Notes: generated from the sequence alone by a model not told the origin. A stretch of 64,000 bases of DNA from an uncultured Granulosicoccus sp. (GCA_947492525.1 CANLNQ010000002.1:171538-235537); one strand, 5' to 3'; positions 44,726 through 55,490 are shown, numbered from the stretch's first letter. Translations and numbers: made by a program.

Positions 44726-47533
44726 TCAGTGACGCGGCATGAAGGTGACGGTTTGCGTGGTGCTCAGTTGTTCAAGCGGCGGGGCAAACTTCGTCAGGCT
44801 GATGCCGTCCACGGCCACCTTGTACTCATCGATGCTGGGCGTACGGCCGAGGATGGAGGCGAGTACGACAACCGGTGTGGACGCCAGCAGGGATTCACCT
44901 TTCTTGCGTTCGGAATCTTCCACAACACGGCCCTGGAAAAGACGGGTAGAGGTGGCCAGCACCGTATCGCCCTTGGCGGCCTTTTCCTGGTTGCCCATAC
45001 ACAGATTGCAGCCGGGTCGTTCGAGATACATCATGTTCTCGTACTCGGTCCGTGCAGCCTGCTTGGGGGCGTTGTCGTCGAATTCGAATCCCGAATACTT
45101 CTGCAGGACATCCCAGTCGCCTTCGGTCTTCAGCTCGTCGATGATGTTGTAGGTCGGTGCTGCCACAATCAGCGGTGCCTTGAACTGGATGGGGCCATGC
45201 TTTTCTTCCCAGTTCCTGAGTACCTTGGAGATGATCTTCAGATCGCCCTTGTGCACCATGCAGGATCCGACAAAGCCCAGATCCACTTCCTTGTCACCGG
45301 CATAGTAGGACAGTGATCGGATGACATCGTGGGTGTAACGCTTGGAGACGTCGTCGTTGTTGACGTCGGGATCGGCGATCATGGGTTCGACGATCTGGTC
45401 CAGATCCACCACCAGTTCGGCGAAGTAACTGGCGTTGTCATCTGGTCGCAGCGCAGGCTTGTCACCGGAACGAATCTCGGCGATACGCTTGTCGGCGCGG
45501 TCCACCAGGCCTTGCAGAACCTGGTTTGCGTTATCCATGCCTTTCTTGATCATGATCTGGATACGGCTCTTGGCGATTTCCAGTGATTCGATCAGCGTGT
45601 CGTCCTGCGAGATGCAGATGGAGGCCTTGGCCTTCATCTCGGCGGTCCAGTCGGTGAAGGTGAAGGCCTGATCAGCCAGCAGGGTACCGATATGCACTTC
45701 GATGACGCGACCCTGGAAGACGTTGTCGCCGAAGGTCTTGAGCATCTGCGACTGAGTGGCATGCACCACATCACGAAAATCCATGTAGTCCTGCAGATTG
45801 CCCTTGAAGGTGACCTTGACCGATTCGGGGATGGGCATGGTGGCTTCACCGGTTGCCAGCGCCAGTGCCACGGTGCCTGAATCGGCGCCGAAGGCCACAC
45901 CCTTGGACATCCTGGTGTGGGAATCGCCGCCGATGATGATGGCCCATTCATCCACGGTGATGTCGTTCAATACCTTGTGGATGACGTCGGTCATGGGGTG
46001 GTAGACACCCTCGGGGTCACGCGCCGTGATCAGACCGAACTTGTTCATGAAACTCATCAGCTTGGGAATATTGGCTTGTGCCTTCTTGTCCCAGACCGAT
46101 GCGGTATGACAACCGGACTGGTAGGCACCATCCACGGTCGGAGAAATGACGGTGGCTGCCATTGACTCCAGTTCCTGGGCGGTCATCAGGCCAGTGGTGT
46201 CCTGCGAGCCCACGATGTTCACCTTGACGCGAGCATCGGAACCGGCGTGCAGTACGACGCCGTCCTTGACGCCCAGTGCGTTCTTGTTGAAGATCTTTTC
46301 AACCGCGGTGAGACCCTGACCGTCAACGGTGATTTCCTTCGACGGTGCGAATACCTGAACGGGTTCCTTGCCGAGCGTCTCTGCAGCGAAGCTCTGCAGC
46401 TTCTTGCCGAAGACGATGGCGTAGGAGCCACCGGCCTTGATGAACTCCATTTTCTGTGGCGTCAGGGCCGAGGAGATGTCAACCAGCTCCTTGCCATCGG
46501 CATCGTAGAGTTTCTGCGTTTTCGTGTTGATGGTGAGCACCTTGCCCGTGTCAACCGAGTACACCTGCTCGAGAACCGGATCGCCGTTGTCATCCAGCAC
46601 AGGCTTGCCATCGGCGTCGAGCTTCTTGACCCAGTTCTTCAGATCAAGCCCGATTCCGCCGGTCACACCGACCGTGGTCAGAAAGATGGGGGAAATACCA
46701 TTGGTGCCGGCAACGATTGGCGCATAGTTGACGAACGGTACGTAGGGGCTGGCAGGCTTGCCGGTCCACAGAGCCACGTTGTTGACACCCGACATCCGCG
46801 ATGAGCCGACGCCCATCGTGCCTTTTTCGGCAATCAGCATGACCCGCTTGCCCGGATGCTGCTTCTGCAGCGCCTGGATCTCGGCCTGGGCCTCTTCGGA
46901 GATCATGCACTTGCCGTGCAGCTCACGGTCCGCGCGGGAGTGTGCCTGGTTACCCGGGGAGAGCAGGTCGGTGGAGATATCACCTTCAGCGGCGATATAG
47001 GTAACGACCTCGATTTCCTCTTCCACCTCGGGCAGTTTGGTGAAGAATTCGGCGGAGGCATAGCTCTCCAGCAGTTCCTTGGCCACGGCGTTACCGTTCT
47101 TGTAAGCTGCCGCCAGACGGTCGGTATCTGCCTCGTACAGGAAGAATTGCGTCTTCAACACTTCCATGGCCTGTCTGGCGATGTCTGCATCATCACCCAG
47201 GGCCAGATCCAGAAGCACCTCGACAGAGGGGCCGCCTTTCATGTGGGAGAGCAGCTCGAAGGCGAATTCGGTGGAGATTTCCTCGACAGCGGATTCTCCC
47301 AGGATGATCTCCTTGATGAAGGCCGCCTTGACCGCTGCGGCACTGGTGGTGCCCGGCAAGGTGTTGTAAATGAAGAAGTTGAGCGAGTCCGCCCGGTGCT
47401 CGTGGTAAGGATCCTTGATCTGAGCCACGATCTCTGTCAGTAGTTCGCCACTATCGATCGGCTTGGGGTGCAACCCTTGACCTTTCCGATCTTCAATTTC
47501 GTTGATGTATTCGAGATAAAGGCTCATGGACAT
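44726..47533 (-). CDS. acnB: Aconitate hydratase B (bifunctional aconitase / 2-methylisocitrate dehydratase)
   Basis: TCA-cycle [4Fe-4S] enzyme interconverting citrate and isocitrate. 935 residues, about 70 longer than E. coli AcnB. An N-terminal HEAT-like domain (about 1-160) precedes the swivel domain and catalytic domains 1-3. Active-site landmarks are present: GSQDTTGLMT, GGDSHTRMSKGVAFGADSG, GSCMVHKGDL and the cluster cysteines of PGCNLCMGNQ. It differs from E. coli AcnB in several insertions and in the C-terminal third, resembling the longer AcnB variant seen in Bacteroidetes and some proteobacteria. Confidence 0.95.
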   Translation of the reverse strand: MSMSLYLEYINEIEDRKGQGLHPKPIDSGELLTEIVAQIKDPYHEHRADSLNFFIYNTLPGTTSAAAVKAAFIKEIILGESAVEEISTEFAFELLSHMKGGPSVEVLLDLALGDDADIARQAMEVLKTQFFLYEADTDRLAAAYKNGNAVAKELLESYASAEFFTKLPEVEEEIEVVTYIAAEGDISTDLLSPGNQAHSRADRELHGKCMISEEAQAEIQALQKQHPGKRVMLIAEKGTMGVGSSRMSGVNNVALWTGKPASPYVPFVNYAPIVAGTNGISPIFLTTVGVTGGIGLDLKNWVKKLDADGKPVLDDNGDPVLEQVYSVDTGKVLTINTKTQKLYDADGKELVDISSALTPQKMEFIKAGGSYAIVFGKKLQSFAAETLGKEPVQVFAPSKEITVDGQGLTAVEKIFNKNALGVKDGVVLHAGSDARVKVNIVGSQDTTGLMTAQELESMAATVISPTVDGAYQSGCHTASVWDKKAQANIPKLMSFMNKFGLITARDPEGVYHPMTDVIHKVLNDITVDEWAIIIGGDSHTRMSKGVAFGADSGTVALALATGEATMPIPESVKVTFKGNLQDYMDFRDVVHATQSQMLKTFGDNVFQGRVIEVHIGTLLADQAFTFTDWTAEMKAKASICISQDDTLIESLEIAKSRIQIMIKKGMDNANQVLQGLVDRADKRIAEIRSGDKPALRPDDNASYFAELVVDLDQIVEPMIADPDVNNDDVSKRYTHDVIRSLSYYAGDKEVDLGFVGSCMVHKGDLKIISKVLRNWEEKHGPIQFKAPLIVAAPTYNIIDELKTEGDWDVLQKYSGFEFDDNAPKQAARTEYENMMYLERPGCNLCMGNQEKAAKGDTVLATSTRLFQGRVVEDSERKKGESLLASTPVVVLASILGRTPSIDEYKVAVDGISLTKFAPPLEQLSTTQTVTFMPRH

Positions 47534-48117
47534 GTCTTCGAGAGATACAAGGAAGCGTGATTATACTGTTGAACGACTGTGACTGGCTGGAACTGTGCCG
47601 TATCACCCCTTTCTCGGCCCCTCTCCCTTGTTTTCGGGCGCCGATTGACTCGTCAGCGAGGCTCTTAGGGTCTTGCTGGCCGGCAGCGACGAGTCACAGC
47701 AGTGAGCGGCAGCGCAGGTACCGGTCTTGAACCCGCATGGGCAGGGGCTCGTGGCTGGCCGGGATGCGCCGGCACAGCGCGTTCGAGGGCCGATTTCCAG
47801 CCTGCACGCATAACGGAATAACCTGATAACAAAATGTTCTAAATGCCCGCCTTGTGCGCCCTGTAGGATGCCTCCAGCTTGGCGATAAGGTAACGGTGAA
47901 TGCCCACGGTGGGTGGCGGAAAACGGCGTTTCGGCATCGATATCGAGGATCGAGCGACAGTCTGACAGGGTATCCTTCGGGTGTGTAGTCATTCACGAAC
48001 GAAGACCCCATGGCAAGCGGCATCGTTTGCCTTGTGAACGGCGCTCTACAGGCCATCTTGTCACTGCGTTCGGAAGTACACGTTACTCAATCACAGAACA
48101 AACATCAGGAATCAAAC
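47534..48117. other. Intergenic region between acnB and the peroxiredoxin gene
   Basis: About 580 bp between divergent genes with no credible gene. It contains a perfect TATAAT (minus strand, 47565-47560) about 27 nt before acnB and the peroxiredoxin ribosome site CAGGA. A minus-strand open frame with a CPCG motif was considered and not accepted. Confidence 0.55.
47560..47565 (-). promoter_or_regulatory. -10 element of the acnB promoter
   Basis: Perfect TATAAT on the minus strand, with about 20 nt between the expected transcription start and the acnB ATG. No good -35 hexamer lies 17 nt upstream, so an activator may be needed. Confidence 0.45.
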
Positions 48118-48768
48118 ATGTCTCTTCGTATCAACGACACGGTCCCGAATTTCACAGCCGAGACTGACCAGGGCACCATCACCTTCCATGACTGGATCGG
48201 TGACAGCTGGGCGATCCTGTTCAGCCATCCCAAGGACTTCACACCGGTTTGCACCACCGAGTTCAGCGCCGTGGCGCAGCTCAATGATGAGTGGGCCAAG
48301 CGCAACACCAAGGTCATCGGTGTTTCCGTGGATGGCGTGGAAGATCACAAGAAGTGGAAGAACGACATCGAGTCCTACGGTGGCGCCAAGGCGGGTTTCC
48401 CGATCATTGCCGACGAAGGCCTGGAAGTTTCCAAGCAATTCGACATGCTGCCTGCCGAAGCCTACCTGCCCGATGGCAGAACACCGGCTGACAGCGCAAC
48501 CGTACGCTCGGTCTTCATCATCGGCCCGGACAAGCAACTGAAGCTGTCCATGACCTATCCGATGACTGTCGGTCGCAACTTTGCCGAGATTCTTCGTGCA
48601 CTGGATGGCCTGCAGATGTCCACCAAGGGCGTTGCCACGCCAGCGAACTGGGAAGTCGGCCAGGACGTGATCATCCCACCATCGGTCAGCAACGAAGACG
48701 CCACGGCGAAGTTCGGCGAATTCGAAACCGTATTCCCTTACCTGCGCAAGACCAAAGCGCCAAGCTGA
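48118..48768 (+). CDS. Peroxiredoxin, 1-Cys Prx6 type
   Basis: 216 residues from the ATG at 48118 ([12 protein letters not shown]), which has CAGGA 8 nt upstream; the frame is open to 48010. The peroxidatic Cys lies in [12 protein letters not shown]. The C-terminal extension ([48 protein letters not shown]) is the Prx6 subfamily mark. It reduces hydrogen peroxide and alkyl hydroperoxides in the cytoplasm. It precedes the sulfite reductase genes, a plausible but unproven link through thiol supply. Confidence 0.95.
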   Translation: MSLRINDTVPNFTAETDQGTITFHDWIGDSWAILFSHPKDFTPVCTTEFSAVAQLNDEWAKRNTKVIGVSVDGVEDHKKWKNDIESYGGAKAGFPIIADEGLEVSKQFDMLPAEAYLPDGRTPADSATVRSVFIIGPDKQLKLSMTYPMTVGRNFAEILRALDGLQMSTKGVATPANWEVGQDVIIPPSVSNEDATAKFGEFETVFPYLRKTKAPS

Positions 48769-48780
48769 TAGATGGAAACG

Positions 48781-48808
48781 GAGGCGGCGGCTCATGGGCC
48801 GCCACCTC
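48781..48808 (+). terminator. Hairpin between the peroxiredoxin gene and cysI
   Basis: GAGGCGGCGGC pairing with GGCCGCCACCTC around TCATG, one mismatch, no T tract. It may attenuate read-through into cysI. The GGAGG it contains could be mistaken for a ribosome site for the ATG at 48794. Confidence 0.45.
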
Positions 48809-48844
48809 TGCCTGAAGACACCTGAGAGACGCAACACGCAAGCC

Positions 48845-50560
48845 ATGTTGGACAAAGTCGAAAACGCACCGGACCTGGAATCACTTCCACTGTCGGACAA
48901 TGAACGCCTGAAGGCTGAGAGCAACTTCCTGCGTGGCACGATTGCCGAGGATCTGCAAGATCCCATCACGGGAGGCTTCACGGCGGACAACTTCCAGCTG
49001 ATCCGCTTTCATGGCATGTATCAGCAGGACGATCGCGATATCCGTGCCGAACGCGCGCGGCAGAAGCTCGAGCCGCTGCACAATGTCATGCTGCGCGCAC
49101 GCCTGCCCGGTGGTGTCATCACACCCGAACAGTGGCTGGTCATCGATCAGTTCGCCGCGGACAAGACGCTGTACGGCTCCATTCGTCTGACGACTCGCCA
49201 GACTTTCCAGTTCCACGGCGTGCTGAAGCCGAACATCAAGAACATGCATCAGGTGCTCAACGCCACGGGCATCGATTCGATCGCCACCGCGGGTGATGTG
49301 AATCGTAATGTGCTGTGCAGCACCAACCCGGTGGAGTCCGAGCTGCACCAGGAAGCCCATGAGTGGGCGAAGAAGATCAGCGAGCACCTGCTGCCAAAGA
49401 CGCGTGCCTATATGGAAATCTGGCTCGACGGCAAGAAGGAGATGAGCACGGAAGAGACGATTCTCGGTTCAACCTACCTGCCGCGCAAGTTCAAGACCAC
49501 GGTGACGGTTCCACCGAACAACGAGGTGGATGTCCACGCCAACGATCTGAACTTCGTGGCCATCGCGGAAGACGGAAAACTGGTCGGTTTCAATGTGCTG
49601 GTCGGCGGTGGGCTTGCCATGACGCATGGCGAAACCGCCACCTATCCTCGAAAAGCCGATGATTTCGGCTTCATTCCTCTGGAACACACGCTGGCCGTGG
49701 CCGAGCATGTGGTGTCGGTACAGCGCGACTGGGGTAATCGCTCCAATCGCAAGAATGCCAAGACCAAATACACACTGGATCGCGTGGGCACCGATGTGTT
49801 CAAGGCCGAGGTTGAGCGTCGTGCCGGCGTGACGTTCGCGGACAGCCGCCCGTATGAGTTCACCTCGCGCGGTGATCGCTTCGGCTGGGTGGAAGGTATC
49901 GATGGCAAGCAACATCTGACGCTGTTCATCATGAATGGCCGTATTCTGGACTACCCCGACCGACCGCTGAAGACAGGCTTGCGCAAGATTGCCGAGATCC
50001 ACGACGGGGATTTTCGCATCACCGCCAATCAGAACCTGATCATTGCAGGCGTGGATACGGCGCAGAAGGACAAGATCGAGAAAATTGCCCGTGAGCACGG
50101 TCTGCTCGATGACGATACCTCGCCGCAGAAGCTCAACTCCATGGCCTGTGTTGCCTTGCCGACCTGCCCGCTGGCGATGGCCGAATCCGAGCGTTACCTG
50201 CCAAGCCTGATCGAAAAGGTGGAAGGGCTGCTCGACAAGCACGGTATCGCCGATGACCACATCATTCTGCGTGTGGTCGGTTGCCCGAACGGCTGTGGCC
50301 GGGCGATGCTGGCGGAAGCCGGGCTCGTTGGCAAGGGGCCAGGCAAGTACAACCTCTATCTGGGCGGCAACCGGGTGGGCACCCGCATTCCCAAGCTGTA
50401 TCGCGAGAACATCGGTGAGGAGGTCATCCTGAGTGAGCTTGACTCGCTGATCGGTCGCTGGGCGACAGAGCGACACGATGAGGAAGGCTTCGGCGATTTT
50501 GTCATCCGGCAGGGTGTGGTCAAAGAAGTCAAGGTGTCGCTCACCGATTTCCACGCCTGA
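48845..50560 (+). CDS. cysI: Sulfite reductase hemoprotein subunit CysI
   Basis: Siroheme and [4Fe-4S] subunit of NADPH sulfite reductase, about 571 residues. It is strongly conserved with E. coli Cys[61 protein letters not shown], then the cluster cysteines in [19 protein letters not shown] and [16 protein letters not shown] place the start at ATG 48845 ([13 protein letters not shown]), where similarity begins. An in-frame ATG at 48794 has GGAGG upstream, but that lies in a hairpin. The order cysI then cysJ is reversed relative to E. coli. Confidence 0.96.
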   Translation: MLDKVENAPDLESLPLSDNERLKAESNFLRGTIAEDLQDPITGGFTADNFQLIRFHGMYQQDDRDIRAERARQKLEPLHNVMLRARLPGGVITPEQWLVIDQFAADKTLYGSIRLTTRQTFQFHGVLKPNIKNMHQVLNATGIDSIATAGDVNRNVLCSTNPVESELHQEAHEWAKKISEHLLPKTRAYMEIWLDGKKEMSTEETILGSTYLPRKFKTTVTVPPNNEVDVHANDLNFVAIAEDGKLVGFNVLVGGGLAMTHGETATYPRKADDFGFIPLEHTLAVAEHVVSVQRDWGNRSNRKNAKTKYTLDRVGTDVFKAEVERRAGVTFADSRPYEFTSRGDRFGWVEGIDGKQHLTLFIMNGRILDYPDRPLKTGLRKIAEIHDGDFRITANQNLIIAGVDTAQKDKIEKIAREHGLLDDDTSPQKLNSMACVALPTCPLAMAESERYLPSLIEKVEGLLDKHGIADDHIILRVVGCPNGCGRAMLAEAGLVGKGPGKYNLYLGGNRVGTRIPKLYRENIGEEVILSELDSLIGRWATERHDEEGFGDFVIRQGVVKEVKVSLTDFHA

Positions 50561-50622
50561 CACGCGCCCGCAGCAAGAACTCTTTTTCAGTATTCAACGA
50601 ACAGAACCCGACTGGTAAGACG

Positions 50623-52437
50623 ATGATCCTGTCCGACATTCCACAAGGCGTCAGCCCGCTGACACCCAGCCAGATCAATCAGGTCAAGGACTTGATGGGC
50701 AGCATGACGCCCATACAGCAAGCCTGGATCAGTGGCTATATGGCAGCCGCCGCGAATGCGGCTGGTCCTATCGCGGTACAGGAAACGGTGAGTGTCGAAG
50801 CCTCTCCGCTGACCATTCTCTACGGTTCCCAGACAGGGAATGCCAAGGGAATCGCCGCGGACATGGCTGCCAAGGCCAAGGCTCGCGGGCTGGATGTGAA
50901 GCTGGTCAACATGGCGGACTACAAGCCGACACAGCTGAAGAACGAGAAGTTTCTGACCATTGTCGTCTCCACCTATGGCGAAGGCGAACCGCCGGAGCAG
51001 GCCGAGAAGTTGTACAACTTCCTGGGCTCGAAGAAAGCGCCGAAGCTCGAAGGCGTTCAGGTGGCGGTCATTGGTCTGGGCGACAGCAGCTATGAGTTCT
51101 TCTGCAAGACGGCATCGGATTTCGAGGAACGCCTCAGTGCCCTGGGCGCGTCGGTGATTACCGAACGTGCACTGCTGGATGTGGATTACGATGATGCCGC
51201 ATCTGCCTGGGTGGACCAGGCCGTTGATATGTTCGAACCTGAATTGAAGGCTGTCAATCAGGCCGCCAGCCCGGCGCTGAACGCGCTGACAGGTTTCGGT
51301 GAGGCGCCGCAGGCAGTCACCTCCATCTACAACAAGAAAAACCCCTTCATCGCGGAAATCGGTGAAGTGCAGAAGATCACCGGGCGCGACTCTCTGAAGG
51401 ATGTACGGCACGTCGAGATCTCCTTGGAAGAATCCGGCTTGCAGTATCAGGCCGGTGATTCTCTGGGTGTGTATTTTCTCAACGACAGTCTTGCGGTGGA
51501 CGAGGTGCTGGACCTGCTGAAGATATCCGCCGACGAGCCTGTGCGAGTGGGCGATGAAGACAAGCCGGTTCGTCAGGCGCTGATCGAGGATTTCGAACTG
51601 ACGCAGTCCTACCCGGGATTCGTCGAGAAATTCGCTGCAGCCACGGGCAACTCAATCCTGGCCGAGATTGCCAGTGACAAGGCCGGGCTGCGAGAGTATC
51701 TGGAAGACAGGCAGATCTATGACGTCATCCGGCAGAACCCGGGTGATATCACGGCCCAGGCATTGATCGACAGCCTGCGCAAGCAACAGCCGCGTTTGTA
51801 CTCCATTGCCTCCAGCCAGAAAGAGGTTGAACAGGAAGTGCATCTGACGGTGGCGGTGGTTGAATTCGATACGCATGACAACGCGCACCTGGGTGGCTGC
51901 TCCGGCTTTCTCGGGCGCCGCGTCGAGGAAGGTGACAAGGTACGTGTGTATGTAGAGCACAACGACAGCTTCCGACTGCCGGAGAACCCCGAAGCGCCGG
52001 TGATCATGATCGGACCGGGCACCGGTATCGCGCCATTCCGCTCCTTTCTGCAGGATCGGGAGGCCGATGGTGTCGAAGGCAACAGCTGGTTGTTCTTCGG
52101 CAATCCGCATTTCACGCAGGACTTCCTGTACCAGGTGGAGCTGCAGTCCTATCTGAAGTCCGGCGTACTGAGCAAGTTGAGTGTTGCCTTCAGCCGTGAT
52201 CAGGCCGAGAAGGTCTATGTGCAGGACCGTATCGTCGAGAACGGTGCCGAGTTGTACGAATGGCTGCAGAAGGGTGCGCATCTGTATATCTGCGGCGATG
52301 GCAACCACATGGCCAAGGATGTTCATCAAGCTCTCCTGTCCGTGGTGCAGGCTCACGGTGGCCAGTCGGCAGAAGACGCCGAGGCCTATCTGGAAGCACT
52401 GCGGGACGACAAGCGCTATCAGAAGGATGTGTATTGA
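50623..52437 (+). CDS. cysJ: Sulfite reductase flavoprotein subunit CysJ
   Basis: NADPH-binding electron donor to CysI, 604 residues. An N-terminal flavodoxin domain (about 60-200, ILYGSQTGNAKGIA, STYGEGEPPEQ) binds FMN. The FAD-binding domain includes RLYSIASSQ, GGCSGFLGRR. The NADP domain has MIGPGTGIAPFRSFLQDRE and ends KDVHQALLSVV...RYQKDVY as expected. It lies 62 nt after cysI in the same direction. Confidence 0.97.
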   Translation: MILSDIPQGVSPLTPSQINQVKDLMGSMTPIQQAWISGYMAAAANAAGPIAVQETVSVEASPLTILYGSQTGNAKGIAADMAAKAKARGLDVKLVNMADYKPTQLKNEKFLTIVVSTYGEGEPPEQAEKLYNFLGSKKAPKLEGVQVAVIGLGDSSYEFFCKTASDFEERLSALGASVITERALLDVDYDDAASAWVDQAVDMFEPELKAVNQAASPALNALTGFGEAPQAVTSIYNKKNPFIAEIGEVQKITGRDSLKDVRHVEISLEESGLQYQAGDSLGVYFLNDSLAVDEVLDLLKISADEPVRVGDEDKPVRQALIEDFELTQSYPGFVEKFAAATGNSILAEIASDKAGLREYLEDRQIYDVIRQNPGDITAQALIDSLRKQQPRLYSIASSQKEVEQEVHLTVAVVEFDTHDNAHLGGCSGFLGRRVEEGDKVRVYVEHNDSFRLPENPEAPVIMIGPGTGIAPFRSFLQDREADGVEGNSWLFFGNPHFTQDFLYQVELQSYLKSGVLSKLSVAFSRDQAEKVYVQDRIVENGAELYEWLQKGAHLYICGDGNHMAKDVHQALLSVVQAHGGQSAEDAEAYLEALRDDKRYQKDVY

Positions 52438-52746
52438 GTTCTGACGTGCAGTTTGCCGCCTATCGGCCTTCGCAGCGCGATCGTGTCGTCGCGCTGGTCG
52501 AAGGCAGTTCCGCAGGATCAGATTGAAGCGCCCTATGCTCTGAGCCAGCCGCACGGATGGCAGGCCGTGTCCTTGTCATCGGAGACCTTGCCGTCGATAC
52601 CGGGCAGCACGCAATGTGTTGCAGCATTTCGTGATCCGGCCTATTGGCAGGTTTTCATCCGCTGTCGCGGGAAAGCCACGTGCACTACTGTCCGTTCACG
52701 GAGTCACGGAGTCACGGAGTCACGGAGTCACGGAGTCGGCGTGTCA
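52438..52746. other. Intergenic region between cysJ and the LysE-type gene
   Basis: About 310 bp between convergent genes. It ends in an 8-bp tandem array. The first 200 bp show open frames on the plus strand without recognisable protein features. Confidence 0.5.
52696..52735. repeat. 8-bp tandem array, five copies
   Basis: Five exact copies of TCACGGAG, 11 bp from the stop codon of the minus-strand LysE-type gene and so in its 3' flank. Confidence 0.93.
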
Positions 52747-53361
52747 TCAGGCCATAAAGGCCACGCGAATGGCCAGCAGTATCAGAACGATACCCGAGAG
52801 ACGATCGATCAGTACGGCCTTCGAACGGATGCGATCAACCACCAGCGAGTGGGACAGTACCAGGGTGATGAAGGTGTACCACAGACCATCCACCAGAAAC
52901 GGTGTTGCCACGATCACCACCTGATTGCCGAGATCATTGCCCAGTGCCACGAACTGGCTGAACAGGGCGATGAAGAACAGGGCGATCTTGGGGCTGAGAA
53001 TGGAGATCAGAAAGCCTTCGCGAGCCGATTGCGACACGGCCGTGTGCTCGCCGGCTTCCAGCTTGGCGGCAATGCCACCCTTCGAGCGCAGTGCGTTGAA
53101 GCCCAGGTAGGCCAGGTAGGCGGCTCCAGCCAGACTGATGTACCTGAACAACAGGGGGCTTTGCTGCAACAGCACCGCCAGCCCGATCAAGGTGATGAAG
53201 GCATAGATGCCGATGCCGAAGGCATGCGCCCAGGCGGTCGCCAATCCGTTGCTGCGCCCACCCGCCAGGGCGTGTCTGGCAACGATGGCCAGGCTAGGGC
53301 CGGGGGACATGGCCCCCAGCAGGCAGACGGTGAACAGTGATAGCCAGACGGTGAATGTCAT
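52747..53361 (-). CDS. LysE/RhtB-family amino-acid exporter
   Basis: 204 residues, about six membrane segments. Family landmarks: an N-terminal TPGPS-like GAMSPGPSLAIVARHALAGGRSNGLATAWAHAFG, then GAAYLAYLGFNALRS, and REGFLISILSPKIALFFIALFSQFV. It exports amino acids or related metabolites; substrate unknown. It neighbours the GH42 gene on the same strand but ends the cluster and need not be part of sugar use. Confidence 0.92.
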   Translation of the reverse strand: MTFTVWLSLFTVCLLGAMSPGPSLAIVARHALAGGRSNGLATAWAHAFGIGIYAFITLIGLAVLLQQSPLLFRYISLAGAAYLAYLGFNALRSKGGIAAKLEAGEHTAVSQSAREGFLISILSPKIALFFIALFSQFVALGNDLGNQVVIVATPFLVDGLWYTFITLVLSHSLVVDRIRSKAVLIDRLSGIVLILLAIRVAFMA

Positions 53362-53444
53362 GGAAATTCGAGCCTTCCGATTGCGTAGATCGATTATCGG
53401 CTGATTTCGTCAGCCGGGAAGGCAATGTACCGCAAGAAAGGCCC

Positions 53445-55490
53445 TCAGGTGGTGACTTGACGGCTGGCAGGTTCCTGCTGCGGTATCGCGGGCTGAACAG
53501 GCAGACGGATGCAGGCAACGCCGCAGGATTCCAGTTGCAGGGAGCCCATGTCCACCTGGGCGCCGGGAAAGAGCGCGCTCAGGTCTTGTGTGTCACGCCC
53601 GTAGTTGAACAGATAGCGCCGCTTGCCATTGTCTCGAACACGAATGTCCGGCGGCAGCGCAAGCCATGGCAGGCCTGCCAGCTCCAGAGCCTGCCGCGTG
53701 ACGCGATCGAGCGCCGCGTCCTCGTAGCGACCGGCAAGGTAGATGGTCCTGCCTGATCGCAGAGCGGTGGCCTGGCCGTCTTCCAGTGTTTCCATCACCT
53801 CGACCTTGTCACCCGCCACCACCGTTTCCAGCCAACCGGCAAGCGTGCCGCCTTCTGCAAGGTTGAAAGGCGCGAAGGCAGGGCGCGTTTCAACCCGGCG
53901 GATGCGGATATCGATCAGCTGCCGAAGTGCACCCGGTGGCAGACCTTCGGAGATTCCGAGGTTCTCGGATTTGGAGCCTGTCCACGGCCCTGCCAGTACC
54001 ACGGCTTCACTGGCTGCCAGATTTTCGGCAAATTCAGGCGTGATATGAGTCAACATCGGCATTACCACTAGCTTTCGCCCGGCAATGGCGTTCTCGGTCG
54101 GCGGCACGATATCCACGCTGATGCCGGCGCGCCGCAGTGCTGCATAGGCTTGCAAGACGCTGTCGAAATGCGATGCATCCGCGGCGGTGGGCTGGATCTC
54201 CATCATCCACTGACTGTCGTAGTCGAAGATCAAGGCCACTTCGGCGCGACTGGATCCCGGCTCCGGCAGCAGTTGCTGCAGTTCCTCGTTTATCTCACAG
54301 CACAGCCGGTAACCATCATTCGCGTCCCCGTTGGGCAACAGCAGGCCCTCGTGCATCTGCTCCTGCGCAAAGGATGGCTGACGCCAGCGGAAGAAGCTGA
54401 CCACCTCTGCGCCGGCTGCGAAAGCTTCCCAGACCCACAGTCTTCCGGCACCGGGCAGGGGGGCCGGATTGTATGCTCCCCAATTCAGTGGGCCGGGGGG
54501 TTGTTGCTCCATGACCCACCAGCGACCCTTGTCCTGACCATTGCGCAGCTCACCACAAGAGCGGTAAAGATCGTGGTGAAAGGGATCGAAATCCGGATGA
54601 CCGATTCCCATATAGCGCTTCATCAAGGCCTCATCGCCAATTTCCCGGTCCAGAAAACCCAGTGGATAGGCATCCCATGCGGCGATATCGAGTTCCTGAC
54701 TGACCGCGTAATGATCGAACTCGAAAAACTTGCCCATGAAGTTGTGACTGATCGGGCGGCCGGGTGAGTGCTGGCGAATGATATCGGTCTGCAACTTGTT
54801 GAAGCTGGCCACCTGCTCGGAGGCATAGCGGCGAAAATCAAGCTGGTGTGACGGATTTGTCTGGGTGACCGCGCCGGCAGGAAATTCGATCTGCTCGAAA
54901 CTGTCGTAGATCATCGACCAGAAGACATTGCCCCAGGCCCGGTTCAGATTGCCGATCTCCTGATAGCGATGCGCAAGCCATCGGCGAAAGCCTGCGAGAG
55001 CCGCATCGGAGTAGCTCAGCGTGGTGCGATGACAGCCGTATTCGTTGTCTGTCTGCCAGGCCGCAACGGCCGGGTGATCCCCATAGCGACGTGCCATGGC
55101 GTCGGTTATTCGAGCGCATTCGCGTCGGTAGCCTTCGTGGCTGAAGCAATAGTGTCGGCGTGAGCCGAAACCGCGCACCTTGCCCTGGGCATCCACCGGC
55201 AGCATGTCGGGCATCTGATCAACCAGCCACTTGGGTGGTGTCGCCGTTGGCGTACACAGCACGACTTTCAGTTGCCTGGCGGCGAGCTCGTCGATTGCCC
55301 GGTCCAGCCAGCCCCAGTCATGCACGCCGGGCCGCGGTTCCAGCAGAGACCAGGCGAACTCGGCGATACGTACATACTCGATGCCGGCGGCAGCCATCAT
55401 CTGCGCATCGATGGGCCAGCGCGATTCAGGCCAGTGCTCGGGGTAGTAGCAGACGCCAAGGGTCTGCCGTGCCTCTCGTTCGAAAGTCAT
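53445..55490 (-). CDS. Beta-galactosidase, glycoside hydrolase family 42
   Basis: 681 residues from the ATG at 55490 (MTFEREARQTLGVCYYPEHWPE). The TIM barrel has the GH42 acid/base Glu in AAWQTDNEYGCH and the likely nucleophile Glu in WWVMEQQPPGPLNWG, followed by the trimerisation domain (about 390-600) and a small C-terminal beta domain. No signal peptide, so it is cytoplasmic and cleaves galactosides after import. It sits downstream of an ABC sugar importer in the same direction, divergent from an AraC regulator. Confidence 0.95.
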   Translation of the reverse strand: MTFEREARQTLGVCYYPEHWPESRWPIDAQMMAAAGIEYVRIAEFAWSLLEPRPGVHDWGWLDRAIDELAARQLKVVLCTPTATPPKWLVDQMPDMLPVDAQGKVRGFGSRRHYCFSHEGYRRECARITDAMARRYGDHPAVAAWQTDNEYGCHRTTLSYSDAALAGFRRWLAHRYQEIGNLNRAWGNVFWSMIYDSFEQIEFPAGAVTQTNPSHQLDFRRYASEQVASFNKLQTDIIRQHSPGRPISHNFMGKFFEFDHYAVSQELDIAAWDAYPLGFLDREIGDEALMKRYMGIGHPDFDPFHHDLYRSCGELRNGQDKGRWWVMEQQPPGPLNWGAYNPAPLPGAGRLWVWEAFAAGAEVVSFFRWRQPSFAQEQMHEGLLLPNGDANDGYRLCCEINEELQQLLPEPGSSRAEVALIFDYDSQWMMEIQPTAADASHFDSVLQAYAALRRAGISVDIVPPTENAIAGRKLVVMPMLTHITPEFAENLAASEAVVLAGPWTGSKSENLGISEGLPPGALRQLIDIRIRRVETRPAFAPFNLAEGGTLAGWLETVVAGDKVEVMETLEDGQATALRSGRTIYLAGRYEDAALDRVTRQALELAGLPWLALPPDIRVRDNGKRRYLFNYGRDTQDLSALFPGAQVDMGSLQLESCGVACIRLPVQPAIPQQEPASRQVTT

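Noticed and set aside
47603..47992. Possible SEC-C zinc-motif protein (CPCG...HCC)
   Set aside because: The spacing and following residues do not match SEC-C or YchJ, and the rest of the frame is low quality.
48794..48844. Longer CysI start at 48794
   Set aside because: The GGAGG before it is one arm of a hairpin, and the added residues have no counterpart in CysI homologues.
52453..53340. Plus-strand open frame of 295 residues rich in Gln and Gly
   Set aside because: Mostly antisense to the LysE-type exporter and passes through an 8-bp array.
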